A stretch of 62,671 bases of DNA from Parasporobacterium sp. Its GTDB lineage: Bacteria; Bacillota; Clostridia; Lachnospirales; Lachnospiraceae. Shown piece after piece: positions 48,980 through 58,156 of the stretch. Each line of letters starts with the position of its first letter. The first letter of the stretch is position 1. The notes below the pieces were generated by a model. That model had not been told where the DNA came from. It worked only from the letters and a program-made list of their open reading frames with translations, and searched no databases. The translations under genes and the position numbers were made by a program. The stretch covers positions 1 through 62,671 of the forward strand of contig JAFUBX010000033.1 of NCBI GenBank assembly GCA_017459985.1, given 5' to 3'.

Positions 48980-50659
48980 ATGTACAAATGTCCCAATTGC
49001 GGCGGAGAGATCGAATTCCTCCCCGAAAGCGGAAAGATCCGGTGCCCTTACTGTGATTCGGAATTCTCCCCCGAAGAGATCCAGGACAGCCCTCTGGATC
49101 AGACACGGAAGAATGCCGAAGAACAGACCCTGGACGGCGGTAAGATCTTCACCTGCTCCCAGTGCGGAGCGGCTCTGTATACGACCGAGGAGACCGGCGT
49201 CACGTTCTGTTCCTTCTGCGGATCCCAGGCATTTCTGGAAAGCCGGATGAAGGGAGAAGACTCCATCTTCCCGGATCTGGTGATCCCGTTCCATATTTCT
49301 GAAGACAAATGCAAAACGATCTACAAGGACAAGATCAAACATGCCTGGTTCCTTCCCGGGAGCATGAAGTCCGACACGGTCATCGACAAATTCCGGGGGA
49401 TCTACATGCCCTGCTGGATTTATACCGGAGAGGCGGACGCAGACGGAGACTATAACACCTCCACCACCACCCGGGACGGATCTTACGATATCATTAAGAA
49501 ATACAACATCTCCGCCAGAGCCCACGGGGTCTACGGCGGATTTACGGAAGACGCTTCCTCCTCCTTCCCGGACAGCATCATGGAGGACATCGCCCCCTTC
49601 CCGATGAAGAAGGCGGTCCCCTTCAATGACAAGTATCTGGCGGGATTTTATGCGGATATCGGAAATGTTCCCCCGGAGGCTTATAATGACGAGATTTTCC
49701 GTTCCCTGGATGCCAATATCCGGAATGACCTGTCCCTGGAGCATGACATCAAATCCAAGAATGTCAGCTCCACAGATCTTTACAATCACACTTCCATCAA
49801 CGGAAGGATCACAAAGGTCCGGAAAGGATTCCTCCCGGTCTGGTTCCTGTCCAACAAGAACGAGCGGACCGGACTGATGAGCTACGCGGTGGTCAACGGT
49901 CTCACCGGAAAGATCCACACGGACCTGCCGGTGGATTTTAAGAAATACCTGCTGATTTCCCTGCTCATTGCGCTCCCGATCTTCCTGGTGCTTCAGTTCT
50001 TCACCATGAAGCCGGATACCCTGCTGATCATCACCATGCTGCTTCTGAGCATCCTGATGTTCTTCTCCACCGGAATGCTCCGGGAGAAATACATTCAGGA
50101 GCACGGCCTCAATGATATCGGCCTGCTGTACCTGAACCAGTCCAAAAAGTTCGGACAGCACCCGGATCCCGCCGGCTACGGGGAATATCCGGGAACCGCC
50201 GGCAAACGCAGAGCCGGGTCCGGAAGGGGTAAACGGATCCTGTTCGGATTTCTCTGTTTCATCGGGATCCCGTTTCTCTGCAGTCTGTTTTATGTGCTGA
50301 CGGACATCAATGTCATCGCCCTGGGCTTTATCGCGGGGGTTCTTCTGTTTATCATCCTGATCACCGGCAAATCCTCCGGTTCCAAAGGATCGGAAGCTGC
50401 CATTGTTCCGAAGAAAGGCCGGATCCGGGTTCCCTTCCCGATCATCCTGCGGGCGATCCTGCTGCCGCTGATCGGAGTGGTCGCGGGACTTCTGATCACG
50501 ATCTGGAGTCCTCATAACGACCTGTATTATTATGGCGCGGTCCTGCTTTGCTGCGTCATGCTGATCCTGACGGTGCTGGATTTCGTCCGGATCACCAACC
50601 GGCTGGCCCTCCGAAAGCCGGCCCAGCTCGGAAAGAGAGGGGGTGATGAGCGTGACTGA
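48980..50659 (+). CDS. Zinc-ribbon membrane protein
   Basis: A 559-residue protein. Two zinc ribbons open it: CPNCGGEIEF with CPYCDSEF, then CSQCGAALY with CSFCGSQ. A soluble region of about 230 residues follows, with WYTGE-like and FLPVWFL blocks common in zinc-ribbon/TFIIB-like membrane proteins of clostridia. Two hydrophobic helices lie near residues 310-355 and four more near 405-535. AGAGGAAACGATT sets the start. The TPM-domain gene overlaps its end. Its role is unknown; partnership with the TPM protein is suggested by the pairing. Confidence 0.65.
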   Translation: MYKCPNCGGEIEFLPESGKIRCPYCDSEFSPEEIQDSPLDQTRKNAEEQTLDGGKIFTCSQCGAALYTTEETGVTFCSFCGSQAFLESRMKGEDSIFPDLVIPFHISEDKCKTIYKDKIKHAWFLPGSMKSDTVIDKFRGIYMPCWIYTGEADADGDYNTSTTTRDGSYDIIKKYNISARAHGVYGGFTEDASSSFPDSIMEDIAPFPMKKAVPFNDKYLAGFYADIGNVPPEAYNDEIFRSLDANIRNDLSLEHDIKSKNVSSTDLYNHTSINGRITKVRKGFLPVWFLSNKNERTGLMSYAVVNGLTGKIHTDLPVDFKKYLLISLLIALPIFLVLQFFTMKPDTLLIITMLLLSILMFFSTGMLREKYIQEHGLNDIGLLYLNQSKKFGQHPDPAGYGEYPGTAGKRRAGSGRGKRILFGFLCFIGIPFLCSLFYVLTDINVIALGFIAGVLLFIILITGKSSGSKGSEAAIVPKKGRIRVPFPIILRAILLPLIGVVAGLLITIWSPHNDLYYYGAVLLCCVMLILTVLDFVRITNRLALRKPAQLGKRGGDERD

Positions 50660-51566
50660 ATTCAGAAATAAAACCCGACAACTCTTCCTTGGAGTGCAGG
50701 GTTCCTCACGCGAAATGCATGGGATCACCCGGTTCCTGCTGTTTTCGGTTCTTGCGCTTCTGGTTCCTGCAATCCTGGGCGGATCCCTTTTTCTGAGCGG
50801 GATCCGGACTAAGGCGGCACAGACAGCGAACGGATATCTTTCCAGAAATGAAGAGACCGGCTACGCGGCCATTATCCTGGATCAGGCAGACCTTCTGACG
50901 GAGGAAGAAGAAACCGAACTGGCGGACTATCTGCAGCCAGTCACGCCCTTCGCGTCTGCCCTGTTTGTCAGCAGCACCACGGAGCATTCCTCTTCCCTGA
51001 TGCAGCATGCCAAGCAGACCCTGGAGAATCTGTGCATGTCCTCCGGTCTGGACGGATATCATGCGGTCATTTTCATGATTGACATGTCCACCCGGCAGCT
51101 GATCATTTATTCCGGAGAGGATACCTTTAAGGTCATCACCCGGGGAATTGCAGATTCCATTACCGACAATACTTACACCTACGCGTCACGGGGTGATTAT
51201 TTCGGCTGTGCAAAAGAGGTCTTCCTGGAAATTACCCGGGTTTTAAACGGACAGAAGATCGCCCAGCCCATGCGTTACATCACAGCTGCGTTACTGGCGG
51301 TCTTTGCCGGCCTTGCCATCGGTCTGATCCTGATCCGGATCAAGACCCGAAAGAACGCCAATACAACCGGAAATATCCGGGAACTTCTGGATGAATGGGA
51401 GTTTACCCCTTCGATCCAGACCACTTTAAAGAGCACGAAACGGGTACGCCACGTAGAGTCCTCCGGCGGTGGCGGGGGCGGCGGCTTCTCTGGTGGCGGT
51501 GGCTTTTCCGGCGGTGGCGGGGGCGGTTTCTCCGGCGGCGGAGGCGGCGGAAGCCATGGCTTCTGA
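50646..51566 (+). CDS. TPM-domain membrane protein with glycine-rich tail
   Basis: A 306-residue membrane protein overlapping the zinc-ribbon gene by 14 bp. I use ATG 50646 after GAGAGGGGG; a GTG one codon earlier is possible. A helix near residue 30 (LLFSVLALLVPAILGGSLFL), a TPM domain (YAAIILDQADLLTEEEETEL to GDYFGCAKEVFLEI), a second helix near 215 (ITAALLAVFAGLAIGLILI) and a tail of FSGGGGGG repeats ending SHGF make up the protein. TPM proteins act in photosystem repair or as putative phosphatases elsewhere; here the role is unknown. The Gly-rich end is typical of bacterial members. Confidence 0.75.
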   Translation: MSVTEFRNKTRQLFLGVQGSSREMHGITRFLLFSVLALLVPAILGGSLFLSGIRTKAAQTANGYLSRNEETGYAAIILDQADLLTEEEETELADYLQPVTPFASALFVSSTTEHSSSLMQHAKQTLENLCMSSGLDGYHAVIFMIDMSTRQLIIYSGEDTFKVITRGIADSITDNTYTYASRGDYFGCAKEVFLEITRVLNGQKIAQPMRYITAALLAVFAGLAIGLILIRIKTRKNANTTGNIRELLDEWEFTPSIQTTLKSTKRVRHVESSGGGGGGGFSGGGGFSGGGGGGFSGGGGGGSHGF

Positions 51567-51728
51567 TCCTGCGGCTGGTTCCTCCCCGTGGTCTGGCCTC
51601 CGTGGGCTGGCTCTATGGTCTGGTTCGTGGCCCTACTATTTCATGGTTTTGGACCATGCAGGAAATAACTGCGGATTACTATCCCTGTTGCCAGAATCGC
51701 AGCAGAATTAAAGTAAGGAATTTCGCCT

Positions 51729-52634
51729 GTGAAGATCATCCATACCACTCAAATTGACAGTCCGGAGCTTCAGATATTTTCCGGTCTTTCGGAACCTCAG
51801 CTGATTCATTATTTTGAGCCTGCGCCGGGAATTTTCATTGCAGAAAGTCCCATGATCATTCGACGAGCGCTGGACGCAGGATATGAACCGATGATCTGTC
51901 TGGCGGAAGATACCCGGGCTCAGGAGGTCTGTAATCTGTTCTCAGTTGCCGACAGGTCCTCCGGAGCTGAAGAGAATTCCCGGGGTGATCGGAAAAACCT
52001 GATCTCCGGAGTTTCCCCGGCGGAGGATCTTCCGGTCTATCTGGCTCCTTTATCGGTTCTGACCCGGATCACGGGATTTGCTCTGACCAGGGGAATTCTT
52101 TGTGCCATGAGAAGAAAGACCCTCCCACATCACGAAGAGATTCTTTCGGGAAGTTCCCGGATCGTGGTCCTGGAAAATGTCATGAACCCCACCAATGTAG
52201 GCGCAATCTTCCGCAGCGCAGCAGCTCTGGGTATGGACGGAATTCTTCTGACAAAGGGCTGCACGGATCCTTTTTACCGCAGAGCTGCCAGAGTCAGTAT
52301 GGGAACCGTGTTTCAGATTCCCTGGACCTGCATTCCCGACGGTCCTTCGGCAACATCTGTTCTTCATGAAAAGGGATTTCTGACAGCCGCCATGGCACTG
52401 GGGGATCACTGTAAAGATCTTTCTGCATTTCATCCTGACAAGGATGAGAAGATCGCCATCTTTCTGGGAACAGAAGGACCGGGTCTTTGTGCAGAGACTC
52501 TGAAGCGGTGTGACCTGTCTTTCCGGATCCCCATGTATCATGGTGTGGATTCCCTGAATGTAGCCGCCGCCGGCGCAGTGGCGTTCTGGCATCTCGGCCC
52601 CGGCCGGCAAATCAGCTCCGGATCCCCTCTTTGA
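51729..52634 (+). CDS. TrmH/SpoU-family RNA 2'-O-methyltransferase
   Basis: A 301-residue SPOUT methyltransferase starting with GTG after TAAGGAATTTCGCCT. Motif 1 is LENVMNPTNVGAIFRSAAAL, motif 2 FLGTEGPGL, and motif 3 IPMYHGVDSLNVAAAGAVA. An N-terminal substrate-binding part precedes them, so the target is probably a tRNA or 23S rRNA ribose. An acidic insert (SSGAEENSRGDRKN) near residue 80 is unusual. It ends in a hairpin at 52954 far downstream. Confidence 0.88.
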   Translation: MKIIHTTQIDSPELQIFSGLSEPQLIHYFEPAPGIFIAESPMIIRRALDAGYEPMICLAEDTRAQEVCNLFSVADRSSGAEENSRGDRKNLISGVSPAEDLPVYLAPLSVLTRITGFALTRGILCAMRRKTLPHHEEILSGSSRIVVLENVMNPTNVGAIFRSAAALGMDGILLTKGCTDPFYRRAARVSMGTVFQIPWTCIPDGPSATSVLHEKGFLTAAMALGDHCKDLSAFHPDKDEKIAIFLGTEGPGLCAETLKRCDLSFRIPMYHGVDSLNVAAAGAVAFWHLGPGRQISSGSPL

Positions 52635-52703
52635 CTGTCACCGGATATCTCATTTGTTTCAAATATGTTTTTTTGTTATAGAGACAGCAGGGAAATAGTA
52701 TTC

Positions 52704-52824
52704 GGAAGGTAATTTCAGAAAAAGCTTATAAACTCCATACGCCACCTTCCATTTTCCGGGCAAATTATCGTAAATCAGGAAGGTGATTCCAGAAAAAGCC
52801 TTTAAACTCCATACCCAACCTTCC
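52704..52824. repeat. Pair of 47-bp repeats with inverted ends
   Basis: Copies at 52704-52750 and 52778-52824, about 85 per cent identical. Each begins GGAAGGT and ends ACCTTCC, a 7-bp inverted repeat, around a shared CAGAAAAAGC...TAAACTCCATAC core. They lie between the convergent TrmH and kinase genes; the remainder of 52635-53206 has no supportable gene. Confidence 0.8.
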
Positions 52825-52953
52825 GCTCTCCGCTAAAGACTCGAAATTGAAGGATGTTCAATGTGTTTTCTCACATAAGGGTCGAAAATCAGGAATCTTT
52901 TTAGAAAATCCGGCAAATGTGTAGCAAAAATGCAACGTACATGGAAAACCCTA

Positions 52954-52985
52954 AATATGAGAACAGAGAAAAGTGTTCTCATATT
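52954..52985 (+). terminator. Hairpin terminator after the TrmH gene
   Basis: A perfect 11-bp stem, AATATGAGAAC / GTTCTCATATT, followed by CCAGTTTTTATTG. It is the only terminator-like site on the plus strand after 52634, though it is 320 bp from the stop. Confidence 0.6.
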
Positions 52986-53206
52986 CCAGTTTTTATTGTA
53001 GAAGATGCAGGAGGGAGTTTGCCATCAAATCGAATGCAGTACAAGCACATTCCCGAATGCCGTTCACAACCGCGGTTTTGCTGCATCACCCAGAGCAGGA
53101 AGATACCCACCCAGGGTGCAGAAGACCCGGATGTTCCGGCCGCAGGTAGGTATTCTGCCCGCAGACAGATGTTCCGCCTGAGGTTCGAACTATTCTGTCT
53201 GAAACT

Positions 53207-54985
53207 CTACCGGAGGAAGGTCGTACTGACCCATCCGCTGTGGTCCCCGTACGTCACATACGCCCATCCGTTTTCAAGAGCCGAAGCTGTTACAGAAGTG
53301 CCATCCGGAATTGTATCCAGGGCGCAGGAGTCTTCGGTTGCACGGCTTCTGACTGTCAGCCCCTGATAACCGGTATTATATACGACGTATGTCTGTTCCT
53401 GTTCCAGTTCGCCCTCCGGCTCCGCCGCGCTGTACCCGTCGACGGCCTTGGTATACCGGAGCGCGACCCAGCCCGCGCGGCCTTCGTATTCCGTATGTCC
53501 CCATCCTCCCGACACTTTATCAATGGCCAGAAGGGCATTGGCATTGATGGAGGTGTATTTTTGCGAGCCGCTGTCCGGTTCTGCCATCAACGGCAGCTGA
53601 CTGTCCGGCGCCTGATACAGGATGACTTTAAAATATTCTTCATATTCCTCCGTTTCCGGCAGGCTGCTGCCGATCTGCTCCTTCGTGCCGGAGGACAGTA
53701 AAGACAGGCTGTCAGGGAGAACATTCAGGTAAATCAGAGCAAAATATCCTCCTGCAAGGATCAGGATCGCGGAAATCACCAAAAGGATCGGGACAATGGG
53801 AGATTTTGGCTTTGGAGGCTGCTGCCTGACTCCCACGCCACCGCCCATACCGGTACTGCCGCCGATGCCGGCACCCAGGCCGGTACCCACGCCTGCGCCA
53901 CCGCCTGAAGCCGGAACAAACCGGGACGGAGCCTGGGCTTCCCCTCGGATCGGCGGATTGCGAAGGGCGGCCTCCCGGCTGCGGAGGGCGGCGTTTTTAT
54001 TCTGCTGGGAAGGCGGGATCGCAAAATCAGAAAGGCTGATGGAGCTGGTGGACTGATCTGAGGGGCGATAGGTTCCGTTTGCCGCCTGGGTCAGAGCCCG
54101 CTTCATATCCCTGGCCGTGGCAAATCTCCGGTCCGGATCAAAAGCGCACGCCCGGAGGACCACATCCGCCAGTGCGGGAGAGGCATTGCAGGGAGGCGGA
54201 AGCATTTCGCCGGAGAGACGGCGGTTCAGCGCCTCCCGGTGGGCATTGTGATCCCGGACCTGCTGCTCGCTGTTCAGGAAGGGCAGCCGGCCCTGATTCA
54301 GATACTGATACAGCACAAGTCCCAGGGAATAGATATCGACCCTGGAATCATAGGGACCGGGCGTCTGCACTTCCGGAGCCATGTAGTTATAAGTGCCCTT
54401 GTGGGAGAGGCCTCCGGTCGTATTTTCCATCCGCCGGGCGATTCCGAAATCCCCCAGCTTGAAATCCCCGTGTTTGTTGACGAAGATATTTCCGGGCTTG
54501 ATATCCCGGTGAATGATCGACTCCTTTTCACATTCTGTCAGGGCGGTACACAGATCGCACCCCAGTTTGATCACCCGGTCTTCGGTCAGCGGATTGTCCC
54601 GGATATAAGTCGTCAGCGGAGTCAGCAGTTCCATCCGGATGAAGATCTTCCATCCGATCCGGTCGGTGCGTTTTACGACTTTGTAATCCTCGACGCTGAC
54701 GATATTATGAAGGGCTTTCAAGGATTCCATCACTTCGATTTCCCGGACAAAATCATTTACAAAGCTCTCCATGAACTGCCGGGTGTCATCTTCGGTCAGC
54801 CCGCTGTCTCTCAAAGATCCCAGTTCCGCATCATTCTGCGGGATCTGAATGACTTTCACCGCGGAATGACTGCCTGTCAGGGAATCCGTCCTGGCGACTT
54901 CATACACCGTTCCGAAGGATCCGCTGCCGATCTGCCTGACCACCTTCCATTCCGGCCATATTCCGGTCAGAATCTCATTTTCCAT
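53207..54985 (-). CDS. Membrane Ser/Thr protein kinase with extracellular SH3 domain
   Basis: A 592-residue Hanks-type kinase. The start at 54985 (MENEILTGIWPEWKVVRQIG) follows AAGGAGCGGGAGTTA and overlaps the phosphatase stop (TAATG). The kinase domain (15-280) has IGSGSFGTVYEV, Lys44 in AVKVI, HRDIKPGNIFV (HRD 159-161), GDFGIARRM and YNYMAPEV. A Gly/Pro-rich juxtamembrane linker, one helix (PIVPILLVISAILILAGGYF) and an extracellular SH3-type region with GVALRYTKAV-like and GHSGWVSTTFL blocks follow. Instead of PASTA repeats it uses SH3, so the ligand is likely different from that of PknB/Stk1. It is the last gene of the signalling operon. Confidence 0.92.
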   Translation of the reverse strand: MENEILTGIWPEWKVVRQIGSGSFGTVYEVARTDSLTGSHSAVKVIQIPQNDAELGSLRDSGLTEDDTRQFMESFVNDFVREIEVMESLKALHNIVSVEDYKVVKRTDRIGWKIFIRMELLTPLTTYIRDNPLTEDRVIKLGCDLCTALTECEKESIIHRDIKPGNIFVNKHGDFKLGDFGIARRMENTTGGLSHKGTYNYMAPEVQTPGPYDSRVDIYSLGLVLYQYLNQGRLPFLNSEQQVRDHNAHREALNRRLSGEMLPPPCNASPALADVVLRACAFDPDRRFATARDMKRALTQAANGTYRPSDQSTSSISLSDFAIPPSQQNKNAALRSREAALRNPPIRGEAQAPSRFVPASGGGAGVGTGLGAGIGGSTGMGGGVGVRQQPPKPKSPIVPILLVISAILILAGGYFALIYLNVLPDSLSLLSSGTKEQIGSSLPETEEYEEYFKVILYQAPDSQLPLMAEPDSGSQKYTSINANALLAIDKVSGGWGHTEYEGRAGWVALRYTKAVDGYSAAEPEGELEQEQTYVVYNTGYQGLTVRSRATEDSCALDTIPDGTSVTASALENGWAYVTYGDHSGWVSTTFLR

Positions 54986-55788
54986 TAACTCCCGCTCCTT
55001 ATTATCCGTTTTACACTCTGCGCCGCACGATGCAGCAGATTTTTCCGTGCCCTTTCGATCCGGCACAGAAGGATCGTCACATTATCCCTTCCCCCGCGGC
55101 TGAGGGCCAGCTGCAGCAGACGATCCGCCGCTTTCTCGAAGGCGGTCCCGGAAAGAATTTCCCCGATCTCCGTCTCATCTGCCATATCCGTCAGTCCGTC
55201 GGAACAGATCAGATACAGATCCCCCGGATGATATGTTCCGACTGCCACGTAGGGTTCGATCACCAGTTCCGCCGGGTCAATCCCCAGATTCTGGGAGAGC
55301 GGGGCCTTTCTCCCGAATGGCGCCGGGGCGATATGATCGACAGACAGTTTTTCCAGTTTCTTTCCCCCGAACCGGAAAATAGGGCTGTCGCCGATATTGC
55401 ACAAAAGGATCCGTTCCTTTGTAAAAGCCAGAACCGCCGCCGTCGTTCCCATGGCAGCGACCTGATGATCCGACGCATAATGACAGATCATGGCATTGGC
55501 ATTTTGGCAGTACTCCCGCAGTTCCTCCACCGGATCCCCGGCGAAACAGATCTGCGCCGCGCACTGGGCTGCAAGAAAGGATGCCATTTCTCCCTGTTCT
55601 TCTCCCCCAAGGCCGTCAAATACGCCGGCGACAGAGGTTTCCCCCGGAATCAGGGTACCGTTGATCCGGCTGCCTTCCTGCGCCTCCGGAATGGTCAGAT
55701 ATTGTCCCCCGCATATGTAGTTATCCTGATTGACTGCCCGGCAGCATCCGATATCGCTCAGGCAGCTGTAACGAACAAGATATTCCAT
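54985..55788 (-). CDS. PP2C-family Ser/Thr phosphatase
   Basis: A 267-residue metal-dependent phosphatase that should reverse the neighbouring kinase. The metal-binding motifs are complete: SDIGCCRAVNQDNY, GVFDGLGGEEQGEMAS, CSDGLTDMADETEI and SRGGRDNVTILL. There are no membrane segments. Its start follows GGAACC, 18 bp after the FHA-ABC gene, and its stop overlaps the kinase start by one base, so the two are tightly coupled in translation. Confidence 0.94.
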   Translation of the reverse strand: MEYLVRYSCLSDIGCCRAVNQDNYICGGQYLTIPEAQEGSRINGTLIPGETSVAGVFDGLGGEEQGEMASFLAAQCAAQICFAGDPVEELREYCQNANAMICHYASDHQVAAMGTTAAVLAFTKERILLCNIGDSPIFRFGGKKLEKLSVDHIAPAPFGRKAPLSQNLGIDPAELVIEPYVAVGTYHPGDLYLICSDGLTDMADETEIGEILSGTAFEKAADRLLQLALSRGGRDNVTILLCRIERARKNLLHRAAQSVKRIIRSGS

Positions 55789-55806
55789 GCTTTCACAGGT
55801 TCCTTC

Positions 55807-58149
55807 TCATGATTTGTCTGTTCTGGACAGGAAGATCCTCGCAAGGATCACACAGCCTGCAACAAAGGCCAGTAAAATGCCCCAGGCAAACAGCATATGT
55901 TCCGTGGTAAATTCGAAGAAGCTTTCGGCTTCGTGTTCGACCATCAGTCCCTGCTGCTGGAGTCTTAATTCCAGAGTATTCAGATTGGCTGTGGTCCCGT
56001 AGCCTTCCATACTCCACCGGCAGACCGCAAACCAGGAGATGATCTCCGTTGCTCCGCTGAGCTTGAAAATCAGGCCGGAAAACAGGATCTGGGGCATCAG
56101 AAGGATGGGGGCGAGAGTCATGGCCCGGTCTGCATTGGCCACCAGAGAGGAGACCAGAAGTCCCATGGCGGTGGAAGCCAGTGCCGTCAGGAAGGTCGTA
56201 ATCAGAAGTTCCAGGAAGGGACTGGTAAACAGTCCGGTATCCGGAATCCCGACGGTCAGCCGGAACACCAGCAGGATCAGGAAACTCTGAATCAGACACA
56301 GCAGTCCCAGCACAAGGACCTTGGACATCAGATAGGATCCCAGGGAAACTCCGGTCATATACTCCCGTTTCAGGATGTTCCGTTCTTTACAGATCTCCTG
56401 AATGGCATTCAGCATTCCCACCCAGAACGCACAGCAGGACAGGGCAAACAGCAGACTCTTGGTCATTTCATACTGCTCAAACTGCTGTCCGTCCGCCACC
56501 AGGGCGATCAGGAGCGGCAGTCCCGCCGCCTGGATCATCAGCAGCAAAAGCCGTGTCCGATCATTCAGAAGGAGCTTCATATACCGGGAGCACAGCACCA
56601 GAAGCTGGGATTTGTGTTTCTGTTTTTCCTTTGTGACCTTTTCCTTCTGCCCCCGCAGATTGCCCGGCCGTTCCGCGATCCGGTCATACCGTTTCCTCCA
56701 TTCCATGGAGTGGTCGTTGATCAGGGCATAAATATCGATCACATCCGAGACCCCGAAAAACGCCAGTGCCTCTTCATAGGATCCCAGGAAGCACAGATTG
56801 CCTCCCCGGCCCATGAACGCGATTTTATCGCAGATCTTCAGCTGCAGCGTACTGTGGGTGACCAGCACAACGGTCTTGCCGGAATCCGCCATCTTCCGCA
56901 GGGATTCCATCAGGTTTCTCTCCGTGCCCGGATCCAACCCGGAAGCAGGCTCATCCAGAAAGATCAGGTTTGGGTCGGACAGAAGCTCCACGGCAATGCT
57001 GGCACGCTTCTTCTGTCCTCCGCTCAGCCTCTTGATATAGCTGGTCTTTTTATCATCCAGTTCCACCAGGCTGATCGCCCGGTCAACGGCAGCTTCCCGC
57101 TCCTTTGCGGAAGTATCACCCGGAAGCCTTAATTTGGCGGTATACCGCAGCATATCCTGCAGGGTCAGATTGTCATAGACAATATCCGACTGGGGCACAT
57201 AGCCGATCAGTTTCTTCAGGGCGTCAAAATTGCGGTACAGATTAATGCCGTTGATATAGACCTCTCCCTTTGCCGGGGGCAGATATCCGCACAGACAATT
57301 CAGGATCGTGGATTTGCCGGCTCCGGATCCTCCGATGATCGCCACCAGCTCCCCGGGATTAATGCTCATACTGACGTTATTGGTGGTAACGGTCTTTTTC
57401 TTTCCCTTTCCCCGGGTCACCACCACCTGGGAGGCGTCAATGCTGATGCCGGTCTTATAACAGCAGTAATCGATCCGGGAAGAGGTGAAGATCAGCTTGG
57501 AATTGGAAATGGTGATCACATCTTTTTCATGAAGGAGCCATTTTCCCCGGACTCTGACATTGTTTACCACACTGCCATTGGTGCTGTTGTTATCAATGAA
57601 ATACCACCGCTCTCCTTCCCGCACGATCCGGGCATGATGGGATGAAATGCTGATATGCGGCAAGAGGATATCACAGTCTGTCCCCCGGCCGATCCGGATC
57701 TGCCGCTGGCCCGTGATCTGGAAAGTATCCCAACGGTTTGCCGATTTTCTGGAGGAAAAGACCAGCAGCACTCCCTGGGGAATGGTTTCCACGCCGTCAT
57801 CGATCCGGATGAAATCACCTTCATGAAGAAAACGGCTCACGATATTCCGGTTATTGTAGATCAGGCCGTTGGTGCTCGGTCGGTCTCCGAACAGGGCCCG
57901 GTCCTCAATGCACCACTGCCGGTTTTTCAGGACGAACCGTCCATGCAGGGAGGAAACCAGCGGCGAGGACAACACAATATCATTGTCCCGGGCTCTTCCG
58001 AAGGTGATCACATTCCTTCCCAGTTCCCCCAGACGAATCATTCTGGGCTTTTGCGCTCCGTCAAATATTGTGACGCAAAGGTCTGCGGACACGGGTTCCG
58101 CGATCTGGGATCTGCCGACAAATGTGGTTTTATCATAATCCTGCATCAT
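55807..58149 (-). CDS. FHA-FHA-ABC transporter fusion
   Basis: A 780-residue protein joining two phosphothreonine-binding FHA domains (about 36-125 with GRARDNDIVLSS and STNGL; 150-222 with GRGTDCDILL and STNGS), an ABCG-type ATPase (238-460; Walker A GGSGAGKS 273-280, signature LSGGQKKRAS, FLDEPASGLD) and an ABC-2 membrane domain with six helices (540-780). The layout equals mycobacterial Rv1747, which a kinase controls. The N-terminus begins DYDKTTFVGR, whose Thr8/Thr9 resemble phospho-targets. Both FHA domains keep the Gly-Arg, Ser, His and Asn residues. The exported substrate is unknown. Two start ATGs are adjacent. Confidence 0.92.
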   Translation of the reverse strand: MMQDYDKTTFVGRSQIAEPVSADLCVTIFDGAQKPRMIRLGELGRNVITFGRARDNDIVLSSPLVSSLHGRFVLKNRQWCIEDRALFGDRPSTNGLIYNNRNIVSRFLHEGDFIRIDDGVETIPQGVLLVFSSRKSANRWDTFQITGQRQIRIGRGTDCDILLPHISISSHHARIVREGERWYFIDNNSTNGSVVNNVRVRGKWLLHEKDVITISNSKLIFTSSRIDYCCYKTGISIDASQVVVTRGKGKKKTVTTNNVSMSINPGELVAIIGGSGAGKSTILNCLCGYLPPAKGEVYINGINLYRNFDALKKLIGYVPQSDIVYDNLTLQDMLRYTAKLRLPGDTSAKEREAAVDRAISLVELDDKKTSYIKRLSGGQKKRASIAVELLSDPNLIFLDEPASGLDPGTERNLMESLRKMADSGKTVVLVTHSTLQLKICDKIAFMGRGGNLCFLGSYEEALAFFGVSDVIDIYALINDHSMEWRKRYDRIAERPGNLRGQKEKVTKEKQKHKSQLLVLCSRYMKLLLNDRTRLLLLMIQAAGLPLLIALVADGQQFEQYEMTKSLLFALSCCAFWVGMLNAIQEICKERNILKREYMTGVSLGSYLMSKVLVLGLLCLIQSFLILLVFRLTVGIPDTGLFTSPFLELLITTFLTALASTAMGLLVSSLVANADRAMTLAPILLMPQILFSGLIFKLSGATEIISWFAVCRWSMEGYGTTANLNTLELRLQQQGLMVEHEAESFFEFTTEHMLFAWGILLAFVAGCVILARIFLSRTDKS

Positions 58150-58156
58150 TGCTGTT

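Noticed and set aside
48908-50728. Minus-strand open frame of 606 codons
   Set aside because: It is a shadow of the zinc-ribbon gene; the composition (Gln/Asp/Arg-rich) and lack of a start site show it is not coding.
52917-53366. Plus-strand frame of 149 codons
   Set aside because: It crosses the terminator hairpin and the end of the kinase gene, and has no recognisable sequence.
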